A DNA stretch of 64,000 bases from DAOUVR01 sp034430535. Lineage in GTDB: Bacteria; Chloroflexota; Dehalococcoidia; E44-bin15. The DNA lies in NCBI GenBank assembly GCA_964443325.1, contig CAYUCL010000001.1:1-64000 (forward strand). Direction: 5' to 3'. Within the stretch, counting starts at the first letter, position 1, and each line of letters opens with the position of its first letter. The notes below the pieces were generated by a model that was not told the origin of the DNA, searched no databases, and saw only the letters and a program-made list of their open reading frames with translations. A program made the translations under genes and the position numbers. Of this stretch, positions 1 to 8,818 are shown in pieces.

Positions 1-1
1 G

Positions 2-58
2 GATGACATTTTCCCAGAACAGTTAGACGGTGACAAAATCGTAGAACATCAACAATAA
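2..58 (+). CDS. C-terminal end of an unidentified gene
   Basis: An open frame runs from the window edge and ends at TAA 56-58. It encodes 18 residues ending EHQQ. Nothing in so short a tail identifies the protein. It lies on the same strand as greA, but greA has its own promoter just downstream. Confidence 0.4.
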   Translation, partial: DDIFPEQLDGDKIVEHQQ

Positions 59-71
59 GGTTTTAAAACTC

Positions 72-100
72 TTTACAAATGGCATTATAGCCTTTATAAT
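72..100 (+). promoter_or_regulatory. Sigma70-type promoter of greA
   Basis: A -35 hexamer TTTACA (72-77) and a perfect -10 TATAAT (95-100) are separated by 17 bp. Transcription would start near 107, about 85 nt before the greA start codon. Confidence 0.7.
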
Positions 101-190
101 ATAGGTTGAGTAACATTCAATAGTTTAGTGGTATGTGACTGAGGGTTGTTGGCCTTCAGTCTTTTTACTAGTGGCGGAAGGAGGTGGAGT

Positions 191-661
191 ATGCCTCAGA
201 ATGAAAATTTCCTTACCCCAGAGGGTCTGGCAAAGCTAGCGCAGGAACTGGAATACCTGCGCACAGTTCGCCGCCCAGAGGTAACGGAAAGAATCCAGCG
301 AGCCAAGGAATTGCGTAGCGCTGTGAACTCCCCGGAATATGAGGAGGCGAAGAATGAGCAGGGCTTCGTGGAGGGTAAGATCCTCGACCTCGAAAACATA
401 ATCGCCAACGCAAAGATCATTCGTCCTGAGGCTTTGTCATTGGATTCGGTACAGTTAGGGTCAAAAGTGACTGTTCGCCATCAGGACAGCAATGAAGACT
501 ACTATATTATCGTAGGAAGTGCCGAGGCAAACCCGAGCGAGGGGAAGATCTCTAACGCATCGCCTGTGGGAAAGGCGCTGCTGGGCAAGCGAGTGGGTGA
601 TGAGGTGGAGGTTCCGGTGCCAGCAGGTATGCGCAAGCTGACGATCGTGGAGATCAAGTAG
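191..661 (+). CDS. greA: GreA-family transcript factor with altered coiled-coil tip
   Basis: GreA binds the RNA polymerase secondary channel and normally stimulates transcript cleavage in backtracked complexes. This 156-residue protein matches family length: N-terminal coiled coil (about 1-78), then the FKBP-like C-terminal domain with SPVGKALLGKR near residue 125. ATG 191 is chosen because GGAAGGAGG (178-186) precedes it; the upstream in-frame start has no such site. The tip is odd. E. coli GreA has D41 and E44 in its GDLKENAEY tip, the acidic pair that coordinates the catalytic Mg2+. Here the aligned segment reads RSAVNSPEY, giving S43 and N46. The protein may still bind polymerase but is unlikely to promote cleavage in the usual way. 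Its stop lies 4 nt before the lysS start codon. Confidence 0.92.
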   Translation: MPQNENFLTPEGLAKLAQELEYLRTVRRPEVTERIQRAKELRSAVNSPEYEEAKNEQGFVEGKILDLENIIANAKIIRPEALSLDSVQLGSKVTVRHQDSNEDYYIIVGSAEANPSEGKISNASPVGKALLGKRVGDEVEVPVPAGMRKLTIVEIK

Positions 662-665
662 GAGG

Positions 666-2123
666 ATGGCTCGCATCGATGACATAATCCACCAGCGCCT
701 GGAAAAGCTCCGTAGGATTCGCCAGCAAGACATCGACCCGTATCCACATCGTTACCATCGTAGCCACACTATAAAAGAAGCCATCGCCCTCTTTGAGCCA
801 GGCGAGAACGCCCAGGTAAACCTTGCCGGTCGCATCATGGCTTCTCGACCTATGGGAAAAGCAGCCTTCATCGATATCCGCGACTCCTCCGGAAAAATCC
901 AGGTCTATTTCCGTAGCGACCACCTTGGTGAGAAGTATGCTTTTCTCAAGGAGTTCGACATCGGAGACATCATCGGGGTGAGCGGCAATCTCTTCAAGAC
1001 ACATACCGAAGAGATAACATTAGGAGCTACCGACTTCACCATGCTCTCCAAGTCCCTGCAGTCACTACCAGAGAAATGGCACGGGCTTGTCGATGTGGAG
1101 AAGCGCTACAGACAGAGATATCTTGATCTCATCTCTAATGAGGAGGTGAGGCATCTATTCTTGGTACGTAGCAGGACAATCGCTCATATTCGACGCTACC
1201 TCGACGAAAGAGGCTTTATCGAGGTAGAGACGCCTGTGCTCAATCCTATTCCAGGCGGAGCCAGGGCTCGACCTTTTATAACCCACCATCACGCCTTAGA
1301 CCAAGACCTGTACCTCAGGATCGCCACCGAACTCTACCTTAAGAGGCTCATTGTGGGCGGCCTCGAAAAGGTGTATGAGATTGGGCGCATATTCAGAAAC
1401 GAGGGCATATCCATCAAGCACAACCCTGAGTTCACCATGCTTGAAAGCTACGAAGCCTATGCCGACTACAACGATGTGATGAAGATGGTGGAGGAGATGA
1501 TATCCCATGTGGCCCAGGAGGTTCTGGGCACAACCAGGGTCGACTTCGCCGGGGATACCATTGATTTTACGCCACCATGGCAGCGCATTACACTCAGAGA
1601 AGCCATCAAGGAAGGCTGCGGCATCGACTTTCTCCAATATGACGATGCCTATTCACTGCGTGACGCAATTCGACAGTTGGGAATCGAAATGGAGGAAACA
1701 CTTAGCCCGGCTTATCTCATCGACAAATTGGTTTCCGCCTTCGTGGAGCCTAAGCTTGTTCAGCCAACCTTTATACTGGATTATCCGGTGGAAACGTCGC
1801 CCTTAGCCAAGCGGAAGCCAGAGGATAAGCGCTTGGTGGAGCGCTTTGAAGCCTTTGCTGGGGGAATAGAGATCGCCAACGCCTTCACCGAGCTAAACGA
1901 CCCCGAGGAGCAGAAAAAACGGTTTATAAGTCAAGAGGAATGGCGGGCCCAGTTTGGCGATGAAGAGGCAGAGAGATACCAGGCTGACTTCATTCTCGCC
2001 CTGGAGCACGGCATGCCTCCAACTGGAGGGCTGGGACTGGGCATCGACCGGCTGGTGATGCTGTTCACCAACCAACAATCGATCAGAGAGGTTATACTGT
2101 TCCCCCAACTGCGTACCAAGTAG
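666..2123 (+). CDS. lysS: Lysyl-tRNA synthetase, class II
   Basis: Charges tRNA-Lys in the cytoplasm. The 485-residue length is normal for bacterial LysRS. An N-terminal OB-fold anticodon-binding domain (about 50-150) is followed by the class II catalytic core. Motif 2 is seen as FRNEG after YEIGRI, and motif 3 as GLGLGIDRLVML near the C-terminus. The GGAGG at 661-665 directly abuts ATG 666, tighter than usual, but the next residues match the family N-terminus (RLEKL...DPYP). It is translationally linked to greA upstream, and serS follows after 11 nt. Confidence 0.96.
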   Translation: MARIDDIIHQRLEKLRRIRQQDIDPYPHRYHRSHTIKEAIALFEPGENAQVNLAGRIMASRPMGKAAFIDIRDSSGKIQVYFRSDHLGEKYAFLKEFDIGDIIGVSGNLFKTHTEEITLGATDFTMLSKSLQSLPEKWHGLVDVEKRYRQRYLDLISNEEVRHLFLVRSRTIAHIRRYLDERGFIEVETPVLNPIPGGARARPFITHHHALDQDLYLRIATELYLKRLIVGGLEKVYEIGRIFRNEGISIKHNPEFTMLESYEAYADYNDVMKMVEEMISHVAQEVLGTTRVDFAGDTIDFTPPWQRITLREAIKEGCGIDFLQYDDAYSLRDAIRQLGIEMEETLSPAYLIDKLVSAFVEPKLVQPTFILDYPVETSPLAKRKPEDKRLVERFEAFAGGIEIANAFTELNDPEEQKKRFISQEEWRAQFGDEEAERYQADFILALEHGMPPTGGLGLGIDRLVMLFTNQQSIREVILFPQLRTK

Positions 2124-2134
2124 AAGGAAAACCT

Positions 2135-3394
2135 ATGCTTAGCCTGCAGTTTATCCGCGAAAACCCCGACCTTGTTCGCGACGCCCTTGAGAAGCGCCAC
2201 GACAGCGCGCCCATTGATGAAATCCTTTCCCTGGACAAACAGCGCCGCAATCTGCTAGCCGAGGTGGAGGCACTCAGGGCACGGCGAAACGAGGTAAGCA
2301 AGGAGATCGGCAAGACGGGCGAGAAGCCTCCTCAGCTTATCGAGGAGATGCGCCACATCGGTGAACAAATCAAGACCCTCGATGAACAGGTGAAGTCAAC
2401 CGATGAGCGATTAAACGACCTCTTGTTACGTGTGCCCAACATCCCTCATCCCAGCGTGCCAGAGGGCATGGGCGAAAGCGAAAACAGGATTGTTCGAAGT
2501 TGGGGGGAGGCTCGAAAATTCGATTTTAAGCCCCTTCCCCACTGGGAGCTCGGCGAAAAACTGGGGATCATCGATTTTGAGCGGGGCGTCAAGCTCTCAG
2601 GAACCCGCTTCTACGTGCTCAAGGGGCTGGGGGCACACCTTCAGAGAGCCCTCATCTCCTTTATGCTTGACCTCCATATCCTGGAGCACGGCTATATCGA
2701 GATTTATCCCCCCTTTATGGTGAAACAGGAATGCATGGTGGGGTCGGGAAACCTGCCCAAGTTCGCTGACAACCTGTATCACGATGAGGAGGACGACCTG
2801 TGGTTCGTGCCCACGGCTGAGGTGCCACTGACCAACCTTCACCGCGATGAAGTCCTCCACCCAGGCACCATGCCCCTCTACTATGCAGCCTATACCGCCT
2901 GTTTTCGCCGCGAGAAGATGTCGGCTGGCAAGGACACAAGGGGGATTAAAAGGGGACATCAATTCGATAAAGTGGAGCTTTACAAGTTTGCCACACCCGA
3001 TTCGTCGGAAGAAGAGCTGGGAAAGATGGTGAGCGACGCCGAGGAGGTATGCCAAAGGCTGGGCATCCCCTATCGGGTGCTCCAGCTTTGCACTGGAGAC
3101 CTTGGGTTTGCTTCCACCAAATCCTACGACATAGAGATGTGGGCCCCTGGCTGCGAGGAATGGCTGGAGGTCAGTTCCTGTTCCAACTGTGGCGATTTTC
3201 AAGCGCGACGCGCCAACATTCGATTTCGCCCCAAGCAAGGTGCCAGGCTACAGTTTGTCCACACCCTAAACGGCTCAGGGCTTGCTCTGCCCCGCGTGCT
3301 CATCGCTGTAATGGAGAACTATCAGCAACCCGATGGCAGCATAGCCATACCACAGGCGCTCCACCCCTACACCAGGTTTGAGGTTATAAAATAG
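2135..3394 (+). CDS. serS: Seryl-tRNA synthetase
   Basis: Charges tRNA-Ser, and tRNA-Sec where present. The 419 residues show the expected layout: N-terminal coiled-coil arm (about 1-110) that grips the long variable arm, then a class II core. Motif 2 is FRREKMSAGKDTRG followed by HQFDKVE; motif 3 is NGSGLALPRVL near the end. It starts 11 nt after lysS, preceded by AAGGAAA. The next downstream gene is tRNA-Ser, so an enzyme and its own substrate lie side by side. Confidence 0.96.
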   Translation: MLSLQFIRENPDLVRDALEKRHDSAPIDEILSLDKQRRNLLAEVEALRARRNEVSKEIGKTGEKPPQLIEEMRHIGEQIKTLDEQVKSTDERLNDLLLRVPNIPHPSVPEGMGESENRIVRSWGEARKFDFKPLPHWELGEKLGIIDFERGVKLSGTRFYVLKGLGAHLQRALISFMLDLHILEHGYIEIYPPFMVKQECMVGSGNLPKFADNLYHDEEDDLWFVPTAEVPLTNLHRDEVLHPGTMPLYYAAYTACFRREKMSAGKDTRGIKRGHQFDKVELYKFATPDSSEEELGKMVSDAEEVCQRLGIPYRVLQLCTGDLGFASTKSYDIEMWAPGCEEWLEVSSCSNCGDFQARRANIRFRPKQGARLQFVHTLNGSGLALPRVLIAVMENYQQPDGSIAIPQALHPYTRFEVIK

Positions 3395-3406
3395 CGGATG
3401 TATACT
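3378..3406 (+). promoter_or_regulatory. Promoter of tRNA-Ser inside the end of serS
   Basis: TTGAGG (3378-3383) and TATACT (3401-3406) are separated by exactly 17 bp. The predicted start is next to the first base of the tRNA (3414). Confidence 0.55.
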
Positions 3407-3413
3407 AATTCTG

Positions 3414-3501
3414 GGAGGGGTGACCGAGCGGCTTATGGTGACGGTCTTGAAAACCGTTGTCTCGATTTCCGGGACCGTGGGTTCGAATCCCACCCCCTCC
3501 G
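3414..3501 (+). tRNA. tRNA-Ser (UGA)
   Basis: The acceptor stem GGAGGGG (3414-3420) pairs with CCCCTCC (3494-3500), with discriminator G3501. The anticodon loop CTTGAAA carries TGA (3448-3450). A long variable arm (class II tRNA) precedes the T arm GTGGG-TTCGAAT-CCCAC. The 3' CCA is not encoded. Confidence 0.95.
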
Positions 3502-3597
3502 CTTGTTCGAACTTTTGGCTACACCTGTGGGAGCCCATAGCCACGATTTATACGTGCAGCTTCCAAGTAGAAGGGCTTATTAAATATCAGAGGCTGT

Positions 3598-3788
3598 TTA
3601 GAAATGTAGTTGCCCAATTCATTGGGCGACTGTGCCTGATGCTGCAAAGCAGAAAACCGTGGGTAGGTAGGAGCATCTGCTCCTACGGTGCCTAGAGCAC
3701 CCCGATATAATCGGGGCAGAATACCCCTACACAAATCTGGGGGTGCGGAACCCTCACCCTAGACCTCTCCCGTCAAGGGAGAGGGGAA
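3598..3788. repeat. Cluster of dispersed intergenic repeat fragments
   Basis: The 350-bp space between tRNA-Ser and sucC has no convincing gene. It holds pieces of three repeat types seen elsewhere in the window: a GTAGTTGCCCAATTCATTGGGC hairpin (3606-3630), a GTAGGAGCATCTGCTCCTAC hairpin (about 3667-3687, related to 11727-11825 and 59737-59830), and a CCCTCACCC...CTCTCCC...GGGAGAGGGG element (about 3750-3786). Confidence 0.6.
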
Positions 3789-3851
3789 TATACCTAAAAT
3801 ATAACGGGGAATCAAAATTAAGCATCCTCTAGTACGAAGTAAGGAGGTTAT

Positions 3852-5012
3852 ATGAAAATCCACGAGTATCAATCAAAAGAAATCTTCGCCAGCTATGGCA
3901 TCCCGGTGCCCAAAGGAGGTGTAGCGGCAACGCCAGCGGAAGCAAAAGAGATCGCCTCCACACTTGGAGAGAAAGTAGTTATTAAAGCACAGGTGTATGC
4001 TGGCGGTCGCGGCAAGGCAGGCGGGATCAAGACCGCATCATCACCCGAAGAGGCGGAAAAACTGGCGAGCCAAATCATCGGTACGAAGCTGGTTACTCAC
4101 CAAACATCGCCTGAAGGGGTACCAGTGGATAAAGTCCTTGTCGAGGAGGCAGCACCAATTGAGCGTGAATTGTATCTTAGCATCATCATCGATTCGGCAC
4201 AGGGCATACCGGCGATTATGGCCAGCGAATCTGGCGGTATGGACATCGAGGAGGTGGCTACCAAGACCCCGGAGAAGATCCTTAAGGCATATGTCGATCC
4301 GATAACTGGGTTTCAGCCCTTTATGGGACGCAGGCTTGCCTATAGCTTGAACCTGGCACCAGACCAAATCAGGCCGGCGACCCAGTTGATAGGAAACCTC
4401 TACCGACTATTCCAGGAGAAGGACTGCTCCCTGGTGGAGATCAATCCTCTAATAGTTACTACGGACGGCAGGTTACTGGCGCTGGATGCCAAGGTGAACT
4501 TCGACGATAACGGCCTTTTCCGTCATCGCGATTATACCGAACTCCGCGACCCCAGCCAGGAGGATGCGCTTGAGCTGGAAGCATCACAACATAACATCTC
4601 CTACATAAAGCTGGATGGCGATGTTGGCTGCATGGTCAACGGAGCAGGGCTTGCTATGGCCACCATGGATATTATCAAGCTCACGGGCGCCGAGCCGGCA
4701 AACTTCCTCGATGTAGGCGGCGGCGCCAGCGAGGAGATGGTGACCAGGGCTTTTACTATTATGCTTTCCGACCCCAAGGTCAAAGCAGCGCTGGTGAACA
4801 TCTTTGGCGGTATCCTTCGGTGTGACATCGTCGCCCAGGGAATGATTGAGGCCTCAAAACAATTGGACATTAAGGTGCCGGTAGTGGTCAGGATGAGAGG
4901 AACAAATGTTGACGAGGGGATGAGGATCCTTGGCGAATCAGGACTGCCTATGATCCTGGCCAAAGACTTTACCCAGGCTGCCGAGAAAGTAGTGGCAGCC
5001 AGAAAGAACTAA
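3852..5012 (+). CDS. sucC: Succinyl-CoA synthetase beta subunit (ADP-forming type)
   Basis: With SucD, interconverts succinyl-CoA and succinate with substrate-level phosphorylation. The 386 residues match the family. An N-terminal ATP-grasp domain contains KAQVYAGGRGKAGG near residue 46 and the metal/nucleotide-binding VEINPL. A C-terminal CoA-ligase domain contains FLDVGGGA and NIFGGILRCD. AAGGAGG at 3841-3847 is well spaced before ATG 3852. The sucD partner follows after 196 bp, which is filled with a dispersed repeat, so the operon seems to have been opened by an insertion. Confidence 0.96.
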   Translation: MKIHEYQSKEIFASYGIPVPKGGVAATPAEAKEIASTLGEKVVIKAQVYAGGRGKAGGIKTASSPEEAEKLASQIIGTKLVTHQTSPEGVPVDKVLVEEAAPIERELYLSIIIDSAQGIPAIMASESGGMDIEEVATKTPEKILKAYVDPITGFQPFMGRRLAYSLNLAPDQIRPATQLIGNLYRLFQEKDCSLVEINPLIVTTDGRLLALDAKVNFDDNGLFRHRDYTELRDPSQEDALELEASQHNISYIKLDGDVGCMVNGAGLAMATMDIIKLTGAEPANFLDVGGGASEEMVTRAFTIMLSDPKVKAALVNIFGGILRCDIVAQGMIEASKQLDIKVPVVVRMRGTNVDEGMRILGESGLPMILAKDFTQAAEKVVAARKN

Positions 5013-5063
5013 TAGGCGGTTGGCTATCAACGAATTATTAAAAGCTATGTGCCATTTACCAGT

Positions 5064-5163
5064 TGTGGTGAGCCCTTCGGCTCAGCTCAGGATAGGACTG
5101 TCGAACCATGAATGGCCCTTCGGTTAACTCAGGACAGGCCCTTCGACAGGCTAAGGGTAAACG
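5064..5163. repeat. Dispersed repeat of the CTTCGACAGGCTCAGG type between sucC and sucD
   Basis: Several short inverted segments related to 'gagcccttcgg', 'gtcgaaccatgaatgg' and 'cccttcgacagg' are packed together. Related copies lie at 11827-11955, 49151-49210, 59681-59738 and 59848-59930. It is non-coding. Confidence 0.7.
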
Positions 5164-5208
5164 GAGCAAATCTATTTTCGGAGCAAATGAAGAATTAGGG
5201 AGGTTTGA

Positions 5209-6084
5209 ATGAGTATCCTTGTCGATGAGAATACCAGGCTTCTGGTTCAGGGAATCACAGGAAGTGAGGGCAGTTTCCATACCAGAAGATGTATCGAATA
5301 TGGAACAAATGTTGTTGCCGGGGTCACCCCGGGGAAGGGGGGCTCTAGCTTCGATGGGGTGCCGGTGTTCAATAGCATAGAACAGGCGGTAAAGAAAACG
5401 GGGGCAAATGCCAGTATGATCTTCGTTCCTCCTCCATTCGCTGCTGACGCCATCCTGGAGGCTGCTGACGCTGGCCTTTCTCCAGTGGCGTGCATCACCG
5501 AAGGCATCCCAACATTGGACATGGTTACCGTTCTTAGCTATCTAAGAGGGAAGAAGACTCGCCTCATTGGGCCTAACTGCCCAGGGATCATTACTCCAGG
5601 CAGATGCAAGGCAGGTATTATGCCAGGGGACGTCCACATGCCTGGAGAGGTTGGCGTGGTGTCAAGAAGTGGAACTCTCACCTACGAGGCGGTGGCGCAA
5701 TTGACAGATCTAGGGATTGGACAGTCCACCTGCATTGGCGTCGGTGGCGACCCGCTTATCGGCACCACTCCCGTCGATTTATTGAGGCTCTTTGAGGAAG
5801 ATGCCAACACCAAGATGGTGGTCCTCATTGGGGAAATCGGTGGAGTTGCTGAACAGAACGCAGCAGAGTATATCAAGGAAATGACCAAACCCGTGGTCGC
5901 CTTCGTTTGTGGAGCCACCGCCCCGCCGGGGAGAAGGATGGGACACGCCGGCGCCATCATCACCGGAAGCTCGGGCACCGCCCGAGAAAAGATCGCTGCT
6001 CTTAGCGCCGCTGGTGCAACCATAGTCCCAAGCCCCGGCGAGATCGGCGTCACCGCGAAAAGTGTACTGGAGAGCATGGCTTGA
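5209..6084 (+). CDS. sucD: Succinyl-CoA synthetase alpha subunit
   Basis: Carries the CoA-binding Rossmann domain and the phosphohistidine of succinyl-CoA synthetase. 291 residues. The N-terminal region has QGITGSEG, and GPNCPG lies at about 121-126. The phosphorylated His is H246 in GRRMGHAGAI, the same number as in the E. coli alpha subunit. GGGAGG sits 5 nt before ATG 5209. The TTG start of surE overlaps its stop by 4 nt. Confidence 0.96.
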   Translation: MSILVDENTRLLVQGITGSEGSFHTRRCIEYGTNVVAGVTPGKGGSSFDGVPVFNSIEQAVKKTGANASMIFVPPPFAADAILEAADAGLSPVACITEGIPTLDMVTVLSYLRGKKTRLIGPNCPGIITPGRCKAGIMPGDVHMPGEVGVVSRSGTLTYEAVAQLTDLGIGQSTCIGVGGDPLIGTTPVDLLRLFEEDANTKMVVLIGEIGGVAEQNAAEYIKEMTKPVVAFVCGATAPPGRRMGHAGAIITGSSGTAREKIAALSAAGATIVPSPGEIGVTAKSVLESMA

Positions 6085-6860
6085 CGATACTGGTAACCAA
6101 TGACGACGGCATCCATGCCAGTGGGCTATGGGCCCTCGTTGCAGCGCTCAAAGAGATTGGCGAAGTAGTGGTGGTAGCACCGGACCGGGAGCAGAGCGCT
6201 GTAGGAACCTCGGTGACGCTGCATCAACCACTGAGGGCAATGGAGATAAAGCCCCTGGTTAAGGGTGTGAAGACCTACTCGGTGGAGGGAACCCCCGGTG
6301 ACTGCGTCATCCTCGGCTTGGGATATCTTATTGAAGATGAGGTAACTCTGGTAGCCTCCGGCATCAACGAGGGGGCAAATCTTGGCGACGATGTGCTCAT
6401 CTCTGGTACCGTAGCCGCCGCCTTCCAGGGACACCTTAATGGCATCCCCTCTATAGCCATATCGGTGGGCGCCATGGAGGACATCCACACCGAGCCGGCG
6501 GCCCGGCTGGCAACGCTGCTGGTAAGACGAATCGAGGCATATCCCGTCCTGAAAGAAACACTGCTCAACATCAATCTACCCAATTTGCCCCTTGACCAGA
6601 TCGAGGGGATCGAGGTCACCCAACTGGGGCGTAGAAGCTACAAGGACGTGATCCAGGAGGGGCACGACGGCAAGAGGACATACTACTGGATCGTGCGGGG
6701 GAAGGCTCAGTGGCAATACGATGAAGGCACCGATGTGTGGGCATTAAATAAGCACAGAATCTCAATTACCCCGCTTCACGCTGACTTAACAAATACCCTA
6801 CCCCTCGCACCGCTCAGGGATTTGTCGGAAGCGATTCTCCAGGAGCTAATCACGCTCTAA
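6081..6860 (+). CDS. surE: 5'-nucleotidase SurE
   Basis: A metal-dependent nucleoside 5'-/3'-monophosphatase of the SurE family, 259 residues. The N-terminal VTNDDGIHASG holds the metal-binding Asp pair, and the downstream SGTVAAA matches the conserved anion-binding region. Translation appears to start at TTG 6081, overlapping the sucD TGA by 4 nt, so coupling is likely. It converges on the next gene; their 3' ends are 7 bp apart. Confidence 0.93.
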   Translation: MTILVTNDDGIHASGLWALVAALKEIGEVVVVAPDREQSAVGTSVTLHQPLRAMEIKPLVKGVKTYSVEGTPGDCVILGLGYLIEDEVTLVASGINEGANLGDDVLISGTVAAAFQGHLNGIPSIAISVGAMEDIHTEPAARLATLLVRRIEAYPVLKETLLNINLPNLPLDQIEGIEVTQLGRRSYKDVIQEGHDGKRTYYWIVRGKAQWQYDEGTDVWALNKHRISITPLHADLTNTLPLAPLRDLSEAILQELITL

Positions 6861-6867
6861 TAGCTTA

Positions 6868-8355
6868 TTAGTAATTGTCCCACTGTGCTTCTGTCTGAGA
6901 CTCGTGATACTGAATAAGTTTCGCCATGGCGCGACTCGCCCTCTCCAGAGAGGAATAAACGGGGATTCCAGCCTCCAGGAACCCCTGCTGGATCCGTTCC
7001 TGCAGCCCAGGGGAAAAACCACCCGCGGATTGCTGCAACACTATAACTATTGGCTTGCGAAAAGCATTCTCGCGATCGAACTTGACCAAATTGCTAAAAA
7101 CCCCCTGGCGTAGCTCCTTCCATACCACGCCCATCCTGCCCAACTGTGTATCATCTGCCTGACCATCAGTGATACTCCTGGGCAGCATCCCCAGAGGCAA
7201 CGCGAAGATGATCGAGTCGATTAAGGGGTCGGCGGCAATGGGTTCCAGGGAACGCAGTAACATGTTGATATCCATCAATACTACGCCTATATCTAAGGGG
7301 TTTTTGATGATAGTCCCTTCTGGTGGTATAAAACTTGATAATTCCTTTATAGTTGCCTCGGTCAGGGTGGGCAGGTCCAGCCCCGATCGGGCGCAACTAT
7401 CGGCGCCGGCAACACTGTTGCCCCCTCCCGCCCCGATAAGCGCAACCCGGCGGCTGGCTGGGGTGCGAAGATAGAGGAAGGCCATGGTCACATCGAGAAG
7501 CTCCTCCATACTGCCAACACTTACCGCCCCGGTTTGCTTGTAGAAAGCATTCCACACCTCCCTCTCGCCCCCAAGGGACCCAGTATGGGAAGCTACAGCC
7601 CTAGAGCCTGACTCAGTCAGTCCACCCTTCCACACGATCACCGGCTTTATGTTATTAATCTCCTTCACCAGGCTGGTAAACCTGCTCCCGTCCTTAACAC
7701 CCTCAAGATACATGCAGATCAACTTCGTCTCCGGGTCGGTGGCGAGGTATTCCAGAAAATCGGTGCTATCGAGCACCGCGGCATTGCCAAAGCTGATCAC
7801 CTTGCTGAAGCGAATTCCACAGCGGGCACCTTCACGCACAAACTGACCAGCATGACCACCACTCTGAGAGACGAAGGCTACAGGGCCACTCTGGGGATCA
7901 AGTTCCTCCCATGTAGTTATCCTGGAGGAGGGTACATGAAGCCCCATGCAGTTGGGACCTAAAATACGCAGCCCACCCCTTTTCGCTATCTCAACCACCT
8001 GCTTCTCCAGCTTAATCCCTCTGGCATCTCCAACCTCTCTAAACCCAGCAGCAAATATATGTATGTTCTTAGCATTGGCCGCAATGCAATCCTCGAGCAC
8101 CGCGGGGACAGTCTCGCGCGGAGTGGATATAATCACCAAATCGATAGGCTCAGGAACCGAGACAAGGTTGGGATAGAACTTTAAGCCTCGATGCTCTTCA
8201 CCCTCTGCCCTGGGGTTAATGGGATAGATACGCCCCTCGTACCCGGCGTTTTGAAGATTGGCTACGAAATCAAAAAGATGAGCCTTTCTAGATACCCCCA
8301 CTATCGCTATCGTCTTGGGGTGAAAGGCGACCTCGAACTCAGGGTCCCATACCAT
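6868..8355 (-). CDS. NDP-forming acyl-CoA synthetase, alpha-type (CoA-binding/ligase) protein
   Basis: Resembles the alpha part of ADP-forming acetyl-/acyl-CoA synthetases, which conserve thioester energy as ATP. From ATG 8355 it has 495 residues: an N-terminal CoA-binding Rossmann domain (AIVGVSRK near residue 17), succinyl-CoA-ligase-like domains (GPNCMG), and the phospho-His motif ASHTGSLGG. The start is set at MVWDPEF because longer versions run into tRNA-Leu; GGGAG precedes it. No ATP-grasp beta domain is fused and none is encoded next door, so a separate beta subunit elsewhere is expected, or the protein has another acyltransfer role. It begins 16 nt after the tRNA-Leu CCA and may be co-transcribed with it. 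Confidence 0.88.
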   Translation of the reverse strand: MVWDPEFEVAFHPKTIAIVGVSRKAHLFDFVANLQNAGYEGRIYPINPRAEGEEHRGLKFYPNLVSVPEPIDLVIISTPRETVPAVLEDCIAANAKNIHIFAAGFREVGDARGIKLEKQVVEIAKRGGLRILGPNCMGLHVPSSRITTWEELDPQSGPVAFVSQSGGHAGQFVREGARCGIRFSKVISFGNAAVLDSTDFLEYLATDPETKLICMYLEGVKDGSRFTSLVKEINNIKPVIVWKGGLTESGSRAVASHTGSLGGEREVWNAFYKQTGAVSVGSMEELLDVTMAFLYLRTPASRRVALIGAGGGNSVAGADSCARSGLDLPTLTEATIKELSSFIPPEGTIIKNPLDIGVVLMDINMLLRSLEPIAADPLIDSIIFALPLGMLPRSITDGQADDTQLGRMGVVWKELRQGVFSNLVKFDRENAFRKPIVIVLQQSAGGFSPGLQERIQQGFLEAGIPVYSSLERASRAMAKLIQYHESQTEAQWDNY

Positions 8356-8371
8356 GCCACGCTCCCATTTC

Positions 8372-8459
8372 TGGTGCCGAGGGCGGGACTCGAACCCGCA
8401 TGGGTTAAACACCCAACGGATTTTAAGTCCGTCGCGTCTACCGATTCCGCCACCTCGGC
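8372..8459 (-). tRNA. tRNA-Leu (UAA)
   Basis: The acceptor GCCGAGG pairs with CCTCGGC, and the anticodon loop CTTAAAA gives UAA. It has a class II variable arm and an encoded CCA (8372-8374). It is the last tRNA of the minus-strand array. Confidence 0.95.
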
Positions 8460-8530
8460 TTCCTGCAACTTTAAGACAAAATCGGGGCTATTTCAATCCC
8501 CGATTTTCAGTAGAGATTAAATTCAAAAAA

Positions 8531-8603
8531 AGGCGACGGGCGGATTCGAACCGCCGCATAGAGGTTTTGCAGACCTCCGCCTTAACCACTTGGCTACGTC
8601 GCC
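8531..8603 (-). tRNA. tRNA-Cys (GCA)
   Basis: The acceptor GGCGACG pairs with CGTCGCC, with loop CTGCAAA giving anticodon GCA. Discriminator U73 is the tRNA-Cys identity base. CCA is not encoded. A run of Ts follows the 3' end on the minus strand (complement of about 8524-8531) and could terminate the upstream tRNA transcript. Confidence 0.95.
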
Positions 8604-8650
8604 ATAATCACCAGCAAGAATCCCCGACTCCTTGCGGTTTTCGATTTCCT

Positions 8651-8725
8651 TGGAGCGGAAGATGGGATTCGAACCCACGACCTTCTGCTTGGCAAGCAGA
8701 CGTTCTACCCCTGAACTACTTCCGC
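8651..8725 (-). tRNA. tRNA-Gly (GCC)
   Basis: The acceptor GCGGAAG pairs with CTTCCGC, and loop TTGCCAA gives GCC. U73 and CCA are encoded (8651-8654). Confidence 0.95.
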
Positions 8726-8728
8726 TTA

Positions 8729-8815
8729 TGGTGCCGAGGAGGAGATTTGAACTCCTACGGGCTTTCGCCCACCACCCCCTCAAGATGGCGTGTCTACCGA
8801 TTCCACCACCTCGGC
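8729..8815 (-). tRNA. tRNA-Leu (GAG)
   Basis: The acceptor GCCGAGG pairs with CCTCGGC, and the loop TTGAGGG gives anticodon GAG. It has a long variable arm and encoded CCA (8729-8731). It is a second Leu isoacceptor only 270 bp from tRNA-Leu(UAA), with near-identical acceptor stems. Confidence 0.93.
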
Positions 8816-8818
8816 GTA

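Noticed and set aside
2597..3238. 213-codon minus-strand open frame
   Set aside because: It overlaps the conserved catalytic core of serS; shadow frame.
8356..8412. Longer N-terminus for the acyl-CoA synthetase
   Set aside because: It would overlap tRNA-Leu, and the family homology starts after MVWDPEF.
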